DNA from: Streptomyces sp. NBC_00878
GTDB taxonomy: Bacteria; Actinomycetota; Actinomycetes; Streptomycetales; Streptomycetaceae
NCBI RefSeq assembly: GCF_026341515.1
Contig: NZ_JAPEOK010000001.1
Coordinates: forward strand, 2,914,001 to 2,978,000
Reading direction: 5' to 3'
Length of the DNA: 64,000 nt
Shown here: positions 1-8,461 of the stretch, in pieces
Numbering within the stretch: the stretch's first letter is position 1
How the letters are laid out: each line of letters starts with the position of its first letter
Notes under the pieces: generated by a model
Databases searched by the model: none
Told to the model about the DNA's origin: nothing
Seen by the model: only the letters and a program-made list of their open reading frames with translations
Position numbers and translations under genes: made by a program

Positions 1-1863
1 CCGCACACCCGCCCCGGCCGCCACGCCCGTCAACAGCTCGCGCAGCGCGGTGGGTTCGGGCAGCGTGGAGACGTACCAGGCACGCTCCTTGCGCAGCACC
101 GCCGGGAGCCCGTCGAGTTCGCCGCCCTTGTACAGGACCTCCGCGACTCCGTCCCCGCTCTCGATCTCCTCGGACCACAACGTGCCCCGGAATCCGTCGC
201 ATTCGGCGGTCTCGTCCGCGTCCAGCGGCCACCACTCGTGGAGTGTGTGGATGCCGAAGAGGTCCCGCAGCCGCTGGTCCATGCCGCCGGGCCGTACCCG
301 GTCGTCCTCGTCGGCGACTCCGGTGAGGAAGCCGCTGACGAGGGTGCCTCCGCCGCGTACGTACGCGACGAGGTTGTCGATCGCCGCGTCGGTGAGCAGG
401 TAGAGCTGTGGCACGACGACCAGCCGGTACGCGGACAGGTCGTGCTCCGGGTGCGCGAAGTCCGTGGCGATGTGCGCCTCCCACAGGGCACGGTGCCAGG
501 CGCTCACGACCTGCGGATGGTCGAACTCGGAGGAGAGGCGGCCGTCCTGCGCACCGGCCCACCAGGCGTTCCACTCGTGCAGGATCGCGACGTCCGATGG
601 TGAGTGACTGCCCGTCACTTCCACACCGATACGGGCGAGTTCGGCGCCGAGCCGCTTGACCTCCTGGTAGGTACGGCCCCGCGGCCCCGCGTGACTGACC
701 ATGCCGGAGTGGAACTTCTCCGCGCCCTGGCGGGACTGCCGCCACTGGAAGTAGCAGACGGCGTCGGCGCCCCGGGCGACGGCCTGGAGGGACCAGAGCC
801 GGTTGAGGCCGCGCGGCTTGGGATGGTTGACGCCCCGCCAGTTCACGGGCCCCGCGGCCTGCTCCATCAGCATCCACGGTCCGCGGGCCTGAGACCGCGT
901 CAGGTCCTGGATGAGCGCGCCCTGCTGGGCGCCGAAGGGGTCGCGCGGGTCGGGATAGATGTCGACGGAGACGACGTCCTCTTCCCCTGCCCACTTCCAG
1001 GCGTCCTGGCCGACCCATATCGGCATGAAGTTGGTGGTCACCGGGGCGTGCGGGGAGTGTCGGCGGACGATGTCGCGCTCGGCGGCGAAACACTCCAGGA
1101 GCATGTCGGAGGTGTAGCGCTTGAAGTCCAGTACCTGCGTGGGGTTCTTCATGTAGTGGGCGTGCCGCGGCGGAAGGATCTCCTCCCAGTTGCCGTAGCC
1201 CTGGCTCCAGAAGGCCGTTCCCCAGGCGGTGTTGAGGGCGTCGAGCGTGCCGTACCTGTCCCGGAGCCAGCGGCGGAAGGTGGCGGCGGCCTCGTCGCCC
1301 CAGTCGTAGGTGCAGTACTCGTTGTTGATGTGCCACATCGTGAGGGCGGGGTGGCGGCCATAGCGGGCGGCCAGGTCCTCGGTGATGGCGGCGGCGTAGC
1401 GGCGGTAGGTGGCGCTGGAGTGCGAGAAGTGCTGGCGGCCGCCCCACCACTCGGTGCGGCCGTCCTCGTCGCGAGGCAGGGTGTCCGGGTGGAGGCGGCC
1501 CATCCAGGGCGGGGGCGAGGTGGTGGGCGTGGCAAGGACGACCCCGATGCCGTTCTCGTACATGAGGTCCATCAGCCGGTCGAGCCAGCCGAACTCCCGT
1601 GCCCCGGGATACGGTTCGAGCTTGGCCCAGGAGAAGACGCCGAGCGTGACGGAGTTGACGCCGGCCTCCTTCATCAGGCGTACGTCCTCGTGCCAGGTCT
1701 CCTCGGGCCACTGCTCGGGGTTGTAGTCGCCGCCGAAGAGGATGCGGCCGCGGGTGGCGTCGGCGAGACCGGGAGAGCCTGGGGGCGGGGTCGAGGTGGA
1801 GGGCCGGTTCGGGTTCGGGGTCGGGTTCGGGGTCGGGTTCGGGGTCGGGTTCGGGTGGCTCAT
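1..1863 (-). CDS. GH42 beta-galactosidase, C-terminus cut by the window edge
   Basis: Open to position 1 for 621 codons, so partial. Residues about 41-60 carry the start of the barrel (GDYNPEQWPEE), typical of GH42 beta-galactosidases, which release terminal galactose from oligosaccharides. The likely acid/base is Glu182 in WHINNEY, and the nucleophile Glu lies in LMEQAAGPVNW. The ATG overlaps the stop of the GH74 gene (ATGA), implying translational coupling and co-expression. There is no signal peptide; instead the first 20 residues are PNPT repeats from an iterated GGTCGGGTTC-type DNA repeat. The enzyme is therefore probably intracellular and acts on imported galactosylated xyloglucan oligosaccharides (inference). 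Family assignment is firm; the substrate is not proven. Confidence 0.93.
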   Translation of the reverse strand, partial: MSHPNPTPNPTPNPTPNPNRPSTSTPPPGSPGLADATRGRILFGGDYNPEQWPEETWHEDVRLMKEAGVNSVTLGVFSWAKLEPYPGAREFGWLDRLMDLMYENGIGVVLATPTTSPPPWMGRLHPDTLPRDEDGRTEWWGGRQHFSHSSATYRRYAAAITEDLAARYGRHPALTMWHINNEYCTYDWGDEAAATFRRWLRDRYGTLDALNTAWGTAFWSQGYGNWEEILPPRHAHYMKNPTQVLDFKRYTSDMLLECFAAERDIVRRHSPHAPVTTNFMPIWVGQDAWKWAGEEDVVSVDIYPDPRDPFGAQQGALIQDLTRSQARGPWMLMEQAAGPVNWRGVNHPKPRGLNRLWSLQAVARGADAVCYFQWRQSRQGAEKFHSGMVSHAGPRGRTYQEVKRLGAELARIGVEVTGSHSPSDVAILHEWNAWWAGAQDGRLSSEFDHPQVVSAWHRALWEAHIATDFAHPEHDLSAYRLVVVPQLYLLTDAAIDNLVAYVRGGGTLVSGFLTGVADEDDRVRPGGMDQRLRDLFGIHTLHEWWPLDADETAECDGFRGTLWSEEIESGDGVAEVLYKGGELDGLPAVLRKERAWYVSTLPEPTALRELLTGVAAGAGVR

Positions 1864-4091
1864 CGGAGGGGCTCCCCGTACTGGATGCCGCGCCCGTTGG
1901 TGGCCAGGTACACGCGGCCGTACACCCGTGGGTCACCGACGACGACCTCGCCGGTCCAGCCCCATTGATGGGCGTCGTCGTTGATCCGCGTCCAGGTCTT
2001 CGCCTCGTCGTCGGAGCGGTACACGGCGGTGATGGTGTCCGTCGAGCCGACCTGGTAGATCGCCGGATACTCGGCGCCGTCGGCGGCCTTGCCGAAGCCG
2101 AGGGTGTAGGAGGCCCAGCAGCTGGCCACCTTCGTGAAGCTCACCCCGCCGTCGGTCGACCGGTAGAGCCCGTTCCCCTTGACGGAGAGCCACAGGTCAC
2201 CGCTCCGCCCGGGCGCGGCGACGAGCTTGAACTGGGCGTCCCCGGAGGGCAGTCCGCCCGCACGGGCCGTGAACGAGCGGCCACTGTCAGTGCTGGCGTA
2301 TAGCGTTCCTGTGTCGGTGTCGTATGCGTAGAAGTGCGTCGGGTCGGCCGGGTCGGCGACCGGCGTGGCGCCCTTCGGGAAGGAGGAGATCTCGGTCCAG
2401 GTCGTGCCGTTGTCGGTGGAGCGGTGGGCTGCGTACTTCGTGCCGTCCCAGTGCACGAAGGACCACAGCAGCGCGCTGCCGTCGGCGTTGACGGCGATCG
2501 GCCCCGGTGCGTTCTTGGCGATGTCGGGCTGGGACTCGAAGGGCGCCCAGGTCCTGCCCCCGTCGTTCGAGTAGGCGCCGTTGCCGTGGTCGCCCCACCC
2601 GCTGCGCACCACGTACGACGGCTTGGCCGCGGCCTGCGCGAGTCCCGTCGCCGACCCGAACACGGGGTTCGCCGCCATGCCGCGCGACGGAGACGCCGTG
2701 AGCCGCTCGTGGTACATCACGCCGATGTCCCCGAGTCCGCTGATCAGGTGCGCCTCCCCGACCGGGGGCGAGATCAGCTGGCGCACGGCCGTCTCCTCCA
2801 GCCCGCGGATCTGCGGCGCCCAGCGCAACAGATCGCGGGTGCCGTAGAGGGTCGCCCCGGTCCCGTACACGACGTGCTTCGAGTCGTACGGGTCCACGGC
2901 CAGGGCCTGGATCCACCAGCCGAACTTCGGCTTGTCCTCGCCCCACTTGAGGAAAGGAGTCTCGGACACGTCGAACACGGCCGCGTCCTTGAGGGACGTC
3001 CAGGTACGGCCACCGTTCGTGGTGCGGTACACGGTGTCGATGTCGGCCCAGCGGTTGTTGGTGGAGACGACGAGGGTGCCTGGGCAGCGGGCGTCCACGG
3101 CGACTCCGCCGTAGCCGAAGGAGTCGGCGGAGCCGTCGGACGTGGTGCCCCCGGGCTTCACGGGGGTCACGTCGACCCACGTGCCGGTAGCGGTGCGCAG
3201 CTTGTGGACACTGCCGTCGGACTGGCCGTTGGGCCCGGGCGCGTTGGCGTAGGTCACGTAGAGCTCGCGGGTGTGCGTGTCGTACGCGGCTCGGATCGGC
3301 ACCTTGGCAGCGGTACCGGACGGCTGCCCGGGAACGGCCTCCCACGCGGTCCCGTCGACCGTGCGGTAGAGATTCGCCGTGCCCGGGGTGCCGTCACCGT
3401 CACCCCACCCGGCGTAGACGGCCCGCCCGGCGGCGACGAGGAACACGACGCCCTGCCCGGAAGCGCTCGCCGTCGCCGGAAAGCCGCTCACAGCTGCCCA
3501 ACTGACCCCACGATCGGTGGACTTGAGCAACCCGTCGTGCCGCGTCCCCAACCACAGGGTGTCGCTGTCCCGCGGGTCGACGAGCAGCCGCTCCCCGGCG
3601 CCCCGCCCGTCCTCGTTGGCCCCGAGCTTCACGTCGAGGTCGGTCCGGCGCCAGGTCGCGCCCCGGTCCTCGGACCGCAGCACCGCACCATTCCCGGCCC
3701 ACGACTGCGCGTACGTACCGAGCGCGAGATAGACCCGGCCGGGATGCGCGGGGTCGACGGCGATCGCCTCCACACCGAGCAGATTCCAGTCGTCCCACCC
3801 GAGATGATCGGTGAGCGGGGTCCACCGTGCGGCACGGTCGTCCCAGCGGTAGGCGCCGCCGATATCGGTACGGGCGTAGGCGAGACCGCGTACGGAGGGG
3901 TGGAACAGCACGCCGGTGACGAATCCGGTGCCGCCGATTACGGCGTTGCGCCAGCGGTAGGGGGGTGTGTCCGCGTCCGCTTTTGTGGCGGCCAGCGCGG
4001 GGCTGACGGCCGCCCCGGAGACAGCAGTAGCGGCAACCACGGCAGCACTACCGGCAAGAGCGGCTCGTCTACTGAGGCGGGGCGTGCGCAT
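1860..4091 (-). CDS. Secreted GH74 xyloglucan endo-glucanase
   Basis: 743 residues. The start is the ATG before RTPRLSRRAALAG, a twin-arginine-like signal, preceded by GAACGAGG; the longer open frame upstream runs through the permease and is not coding. Asp-box (BNR) repeats such as SEDRGATW, STDRGVSW, TTNGGRTW, SNDGGRTW and STDNGTTW mark a tandem seven-bladed propeller. Both GH74 catalytic aspartates are in place: Asp76 in ARTDIGGAYRW and the second in GLGDIGVMYH. The family cleaves the beta-1,4-glucan backbone of xyloglucan outside the cell. It is the fourth gene of the minus-strand operon and its stop overlaps the start of the GH42 gene. No separate carbohydrate-binding module is seen at the C-terminus. 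Confidence 0.93.
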   Translation of the reverse strand: MRTPRLSRRAALAGSAAVVAATAVSGAAVSPALAATKADADTPPYRWRNAVIGGTGFVTGVLFHPSVRGLAYARTDIGGAYRWDDRAARWTPLTDHLGWDDWNLLGVEAIAVDPAHPGRVYLALGTYAQSWAGNGAVLRSEDRGATWRRTDLDVKLGANEDGRGAGERLLVDPRDSDTLWLGTRHDGLLKSTDRGVSWAAVSGFPATASASGQGVVFLVAAGRAVYAGWGDGDGTPGTANLYRTVDGTAWEAVPGQPSGTAAKVPIRAAYDTHTRELYVTYANAPGPNGQSDGSVHKLRTATGTWVDVTPVKPGGTTSDGSADSFGYGGVAVDARCPGTLVVSTNNRWADIDTVYRTTNGGRTWTSLKDAAVFDVSETPFLKWGEDKPKFGWWIQALAVDPYDSKHVVYGTGATLYGTRDLLRWAPQIRGLEETAVRQLISPPVGEAHLISGLGDIGVMYHERLTASPSRGMAANPVFGSATGLAQAAAKPSYVVRSGWGDHGNGAYSNDGGRTWAPFESQPDIAKNAPGPIAVNADGSALLWSFVHWDGTKYAAHRSTDNGTTWTEISSFPKGATPVADPADPTHFYAYDTDTGTLYASTDSGRSFTARAGGLPSGDAQFKLVAAPGRSGDLWLSVKGNGLYRSTDGGVSFTKVASCWASYTLGFGKAADGAEYPAIYQVGSTDTITAVYRSDDEAKTWTRINDDAHQWGWTGEVVVGDPRVYGRVYLATNGRGIQYGEPLR

Positions 4092-4264
4092 TACATACCT
4101 CGTTCCAAGAAAGGGAGAACTTCGAAAGGAGGAGTGGCCGGGCTCTGCTAAGGGGCGCGGGGCTGTGACATTTTGCGGCTCCGCCGTGTGGGCGCGATCA
4201 GCCACAACGGACCCGCAGCCGACAAACAACCGCAGTTGCCCGCCCAACCCAGCGGAGCGAACCG

Positions 4265-5215
4265 TCAGCCTTTTACCGCTCCGGTGAGCATCCCCTTCTT
4301 GAAGTGCTTCTGGACGAAGGGCGAGAGGAAGGCGACAGGGAGCAGCGCCAGCACCATGACCGCCATCTGGACGGCGAGCGCGGAGAGCTGGCCCGTCTTG
4401 ATGGCCTGGCCCAGGCCGACCGGGGGCTCCTGCTTCTGGACGAGCTGGATCATGACGTTCTGCAGCGGCATCATGTCCTGATCGCTCAGGTAGATCGACG
4501 CGTTGAACCAGGCACTCCAGTAGCCGACGGCGTAGAAGAGCGTGATCACCGCGATGACGGCGCGGGACAGCGGCAGCACGATCCGCCAGAGGATCCGCCA
4601 GTCCCCCGCCCCGTCGATCCGCGCGCTGTCGATGAGCTCCGGCGAGATGCCCATGAAGAACGCCCGCAGCACCAGGATGTTGAAGACACTGATCGCGCTC
4701 GGCAGGATCAGCGCGAGATACGTGTCCGTCAGCCCCAGGGACTGCACCAGCAGATAGGTGGGGATGAGGCCCGCGCCGAAGAACATCGTCGCGAGCAGGA
4801 TCATCAGGAACCAGCGATGCCCGACCGACCCGATGCGCGAGAGCCCGTACGCCGCGAGGATCGACACCGCCATCGAGAACAGCGTGCCGACGAGCGTGAC
4901 CCCCAGACTGACCAGGGTGGCGCGAGTGACCTGGCCGCCGCTCAGCAGCTCCTGGTAGGCGATGAAGGTGATGTCCTTCGGGACCACCACCAGGCCACCG
5001 GCCTCGCTGATGGTCTGCTTCGAGGACAGACTGGTGACGATGACGATCCACAGCGGGAACAGGACGCCGAGGCAGGCGATGGTCAGGACGATGCCTTTGC
5101 CCGCTACCCCGGCCTTGCTGGGTTCCTCCTCCCAGACGGGCCTCGGCGGGGCCGCCCAGCGGCCTGGAATTTCGGGGCCGGGGGCCTTTTGCCGTTCCTC
5201 TGTCACGGCACTCAC
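4265..5215 (-). CDS. Carbohydrate ABC transporter permease (AraQ/LplC type)
   Basis: 316 residues with about six hydrophobic segments and the EAA-loop region around DSARIDGAGDWRILWRIVLPLS, as in MalG-type permeases of the CUT1 family. The GTG start overlaps the stop of the partner permease (GTGA), so the two subunits are probably translationally coupled; a second GTG nine bases downstream is an alternative start. With the 5212-6378 permease it should form the membrane channel for oligosaccharides bound by the 6383 lipoprotein. No ATPase gene is in the operon. About 170 bases separate it from the GH74 gene, holding a common Streptomyces-type intergenic repeat and no other gene. Confidence 0.93.
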   Translation of the reverse strand: MSAVTEERQKAPGPEIPGRWAAPPRPVWEEEPSKAGVAGKGIVLTIACLGVLFPLWIVIVTSLSSKQTISEAGGLVVVPKDITFIAYQELLSGGQVTRATLVSLGVTLVGTLFSMAVSILAAYGLSRIGSVGHRWFLMILLATMFFGAGLIPTYLLVQSLGLTDTYLALILPSAISVFNILVLRAFFMGISPELIDSARIDGAGDWRILWRIVLPLSRAVIAVITLFYAVGYWSAWFNASIYLSDQDMMPLQNVMIQLVQKQEPPVGLGQAIKTGQLSALAVQMAVMVLALLPVAFLSPFVQKHFKKGMLTGAVKG

Positions 5216-6378
5216 TTCTTGTACACCCCCTGCTCGCCCATGAGATGGGCGACCTTGTTCGCGGCGAGGACAAGGCCGAGACTGACCACGCCCTTGATCA
5301 GGCCCGCGGCGGCCGCGTAGCTGAAGTCCTGGTTGCGGACACCGTTCCACCACACGAAGGTGTCGAGCACTTCCGACGCGCCCGGCCCGACCGCACTGCG
5401 TTGCAACAGGATCTGCTCGAAGCCGACCGTGAGCGCGTCACCGACGCGCAGCACCAGGAGCAGGGCGATCACCGGACGCAGCGCGGGCAGCGTGACGTGC
5501 CACATCCGGCGCCACCGCCCGGCCCCGTCCATCGCCGAGGCCTCGTACAGATCGGGACTCACGGAGGCCAGCGCCGCGAGGAAAACGATGATGCCCCAGC
5601 CGGCGTCCTTCCAGACGCCCTCCGCCGTCACCAGGAACTTGAAGATCCCCGGGTCGGTCATGAGGTCGAAGCCCTCGTAGCCGTGCTGGCGCAGGGTCTG
5701 CGCGATGATGCCGGCGCCGCCGAAGATCTGCTGGAAGACGGTGATGACCAGCACCCAGGAGAAGAAGTGCGGCAGGTAGAGGATCGCCTGCGACACCGCC
5801 CGCACCCGGGGCCTGATCACGCTGTTGATGAGCAGCGCGAGCAGGATCGGGATCGGGAAGAAGAGCACCAGCTGAAGCACGAACAGGACCAGCGTGTTCT
5901 GGACGGCGTTCCAGAACTCCGAGTCCTCGAAGATCCGCGTGAATTGCTCGAAGCCCACCCAGGGGCTGTGGAAGACGGCGACGAAACCGTTGTCGCTGAT
6001 GTACGGGTCGTACTCCTGGAAGGCGACGACGTTGCCCAGGATCGGTATGTAGTTGAAGACCAGGAGCAGCAGGACGGCCGGCAGAGTCATCAGGATCAGC
6101 GTGCGGTCCCGCTTCAGACGGGTCCTGAACGTGCCGTTCTTGGAGGCCGTGCCGTTCCTCGAAGCCGTCTTCAAAGCCTTCTTCTCGGCCTTCGATACCC
6201 CGGTGACCTTCAATACCCCGGCGTCCTTGACGCCTTTGACATCTTTGGCGTCTTTGGCGCCCTTGGTCGCCGCCTTGTCCCCTCCGTCGGAGGGTTCGGC
6301 GGTGTCGTCCGCCGCCTGCGTCGACGACGCAGGCGAAGACGACGGCACGGCGGCGCCCGGCGTGGTGCTCTGTGCCAC
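5212..6378 (-). CDS. Carbohydrate ABC transporter permease (LplB type)
   Basis: 388 residues from a GTG 4 bases after the stop of the binding-protein gene. The core from about residue 90 on (LILMTLPAVLLLLVFNYIPI onward) is a six-helix LplB/UgpA-type permease with the EAA motif at DLYEASAMDGAGRWRRMW. The first 85 residues are unusual: a soluble Ser/Ala/Lys-rich tail with short repeats (KGAKDAKDVKGVKDAG) before the first helix. The DNA here is less GC-extreme and repetitive. Partner of the 4265-5215 permease; together with the upstream lipoprotein it forms a CUT1 oligosaccharide importer. Confidence 0.92.
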   Translation of the reverse strand: MAQSTTPGAAVPSSSPASSTQAADDTAEPSDGGDKAATKGAKDAKDVKGVKDAGVLKVTGVSKAEKKALKTASRNGTASKNGTFRTRLKRDRTLILMTLPAVLLLLVFNYIPILGNVVAFQEYDPYISDNGFVAVFHSPWVGFEQFTRIFEDSEFWNAVQNTLVLFVLQLVLFFPIPILLALLINSVIRPRVRAVSQAILYLPHFFSWVLVITVFQQIFGGAGIIAQTLRQHGYEGFDLMTDPGIFKFLVTAEGVWKDAGWGIIVFLAALASVSPDLYEASAMDGAGRWRRMWHVTLPALRPVIALLLVLRVGDALTVGFEQILLQRSAVGPGASEVLDTFVWWNGVRNQDFSYAAAAGLIKGVVSLGLVLAANKVAHLMGEQGVYKK

Positions 6379-6382
6379 GTCG

Positions 6383-8065
6383 TCACCCCTGCGCTGATCC
6401 GCTGTCGTCCAGCAGCTTCTTGTACCAGTCCCGCAGCTTGTCGCCGCCCTGGCTCTTCCAGTCCGACGCCGCCTGCTGCACGTCGCTGATCTTCTTGCGA
6501 CCGCGTACGACGTCGTCCTCCAGGTTCTCGAAGTCGCTGGAGAGGTTGGTCCAGCGGGCCGGTTCGGTGACCTGGAGGCCGAAGAAGGTGGACTTCGTGG
6601 TGAAGGCACCCATCCGCTGCTGCCACTCCACCTGGTCCTTCGCGATGTCCGGGAAGTCCGGGTGCGCGACGGTCGGAGCGGGGCTGGCGATCATCACATA
6701 GGCGTTGACGACCTCGATGTTGCCCTTGTCGGTCTTGACGGGCATGCCGTCCTTGACCGTGTAGTGCGTACCCTCCACCCCGTAGTTGGTGAGCATGTAC
6801 TCCTTGGTTCCGTACGGCGCCGCGGTGACGTTCGCGGCGGCCAGCACGTCGTGGATCACGGCCTTGGACGCCTTCCTGTTGATGAAGGCGAAGATGCCCG
6901 CGGACGATGCGGCCCACAGGTGGGGGTCTCCCCCGGCATGGCCGAAGATGTCCATGCCCGCGATGCGGAAGTCCTTGTTCTGGCCGGCCTGTTCGGCCAT
7001 CTTGCCCCACCAGTCCGAGATGTTCTGGTTGTACATCAGGACCTCACCGTCGGTGAAGCGCTGACCCGCGTTGCCCTGGTTCACCGCCCTGGCGTCGGGG
7101 TGGACGACGCCCGCCGCGTACAGCTTGCGTGTCCACTCCAGCGCTTCGAGGTACTCGTCGAACTCGACCCGGTACTTCAGCTTGCCGTCGACGAGGTTCC
7201 AGCCGAGCGGCTTCTCGCTTCCGGACAGCACGCCGAAGCTGTTGAAGGCGGTCCACTTCATGTCGTCGCAGGCCCACACCTTCGCCTTGGCGTTGGTGAT
7301 CTCCTTGGCGAGGGCCAGGAACTCGGCGGCGGAGGTGGGGAGTTCGTACCCCTTCTCGTCGAAGACGTCCTTGCGGTAGAAGGGCACGATGCCCGGGACG
7401 ATGGGGGCGGGCATGGGCAGGCCGCGCAGCTTGCCGCCGAAGATGGAGTACTTCCACGCGTCGGTCGGGATGGCCGCGAGGTTCGGATAGTCCTTCACCT
7501 TGTCGCCGGAGAGGTACGGGCCGAGGTCGGCCATCTTGCTGATGATGGCGCTGGGTATCTTGCCGCCCATGTTCCAGCTGGGGATCACCACGACGTCCGG
7601 CATGTCACTGGAGGCGAGGACCGCGCCCAGCTTCTCGTCGTAGGTGTTGCCGTCCTGGTTCTGCCAGACGATGTCGGTGCCGATCTGCTCGTTCATCGCC
7701 GAGTAGTAGGCGTTGTTGCTCTTCGGCGGCGAGCCCCAGAACGGTGACATGATCTTGACGGTGCTGCCCTTGCCGAGCTTCTTGGGCACCGAGGTCTTCA
7801 GGTCGGCGAGCGAGAGCCTGCCGGTGAAACCGACGGCGGAGCCGTTCTTCGACGCGATGTCCGGCGTCACCACGCTCTGCGCCACGAAGGCGGGAAGGAT
7901 CTTCTGCGCGTCCTTGCCCGAGGTCGTGCCGTCCTTGGAGCCGCCGCCGGAACCACCACAGGCGGCCAACAACGGCATTCCGCCGGCCACCGCGGCGGTG
8001 GCGACCGCCGTGGAGGCTAGGAAGCTTCTCCGGCTGGGAGCGGAGGCGGAGGTGTTCGGCGTCAT
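6383..8065 (-). CDS. Extracellular oligosaccharide-binding lipoprotein (LipO family)
   Basis: 560 residues. The N-terminus has a twin-arginine motif (PSRRSFLAS) and a lipobox LLAAC, so it is a Tat-exported lipoprotein held on the outer face of the membrane. The length and sequence fit large family-1 solute-binding proteins paired with LplB/LplC permeases. First gene of the xyloglucan operon (then two permeases, GH74, GH42). Its start is the ATG before TPNTSASAP; the in-frame ATG-equivalent further upstream lacks support. The promoter region upstream contains two identical 14-bp palindromes, so repression by a LacI-type regulator is likely (inference). The exact ligand is unknown; gluco-oligosaccharides from xyloglucan are the best guess. 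Confidence 0.93.
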   Translation of the reverse strand: MTPNTSASAPSRRSFLASTAVATAAVAGGMPLLAACGGSGGGSKDGTTSGKDAQKILPAFVAQSVVTPDIASKNGSAVGFTGRLSLADLKTSVPKKLGKGSTVKIMSPFWGSPPKSNNAYYSAMNEQIGTDIVWQNQDGNTYDEKLGAVLASSDMPDVVVIPSWNMGGKIPSAIISKMADLGPYLSGDKVKDYPNLAAIPTDAWKYSIFGGKLRGLPMPAPIVPGIVPFYRKDVFDEKGYELPTSAAEFLALAKEITNAKAKVWACDDMKWTAFNSFGVLSGSEKPLGWNLVDGKLKYRVEFDEYLEALEWTRKLYAAGVVHPDARAVNQGNAGQRFTDGEVLMYNQNISDWWGKMAEQAGQNKDFRIAGMDIFGHAGGDPHLWAASSAGIFAFINRKASKAVIHDVLAAANVTAAPYGTKEYMLTNYGVEGTHYTVKDGMPVKTDKGNIEVVNAYVMIASPAPTVAHPDFPDIAKDQVEWQQRMGAFTTKSTFFGLQVTEPARWTNLSSDFENLEDDVVRGRKKISDVQQAASDWKSQGGDKLRDWYKKLLDDSGSAQG

Positions 8066-8220
8066 TGCGTCAACCCTTCGTGGCGCACAGCAGGACACCC
8101 GGCGGTGGGGCCGTCGGCTGCGGTGTCTTGAGTGGATCTGGCTGAGCCGAAGCGGACCTCGGAGGTATCCGCACCCCCGGGGCTACGTCTTCGGGCGACA
8201 TCTTCGACCATCGACGACAG

Positions 8221-8234
8221 TCGAAGCGCTTCGA
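8221..8234. promoter_or_regulatory. LacI-type operator, copy 1
   Basis: Perfect 14-bp palindrome TCGAAGCGCTTCGA with the central GCGC common to LacI-family operators. It lies 155 bases upstream of the binding-protein ATG, in the region shared with the divergent GH3 gene. An identical copy is at 8403-8416. The 8066-8461 stretch contains no gene; these two sites are its main structure. No LacI-family gene is in this window. Confidence 0.75.
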
Positions 8235-8402
8235 TGTTGCTGCGAGGTTAAGTGAACACCTGGGGGTACACAAGAGCCGATTCCAAGATTCCTCGGAGGT
8301 ATATAGGTCTGAACCGGTCTCTTCCGACCCCTGCCGTGGCGGTGAGGATGCGGAGTTGTTGCGCCGAGGTGTCTTGACACCCACCCCACGGTCGAATCAG
8401 CA

Positions 8403-8416
8403 TCGAAGCGCTTCGA
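8403..8416. promoter_or_regulatory. LacI-type operator, copy 2
   Basis: Second exact copy of TCGAAGCGCTTCGA, 45 bases before the GTG of the GH3 gene, where a repressor would cover the start region of that transcript. The spacing from copy 1 (182 bases, centre to centre) would allow repression of both divergent promoters or looping. Confidence 0.75.
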
Positions 8417-8461
8417 AAGACCTTCACCGCTCTTCCGCACCTTCCACAGAGGGATCCTCGC

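Noticed and set aside
1860..5273. A 1137-codon open frame covering GH74 and the upstream permease
   Set aside because: Only the part from 4091 downward has family homology; the rest is a shadow of the permease gene in another frame, kept open by high GC.
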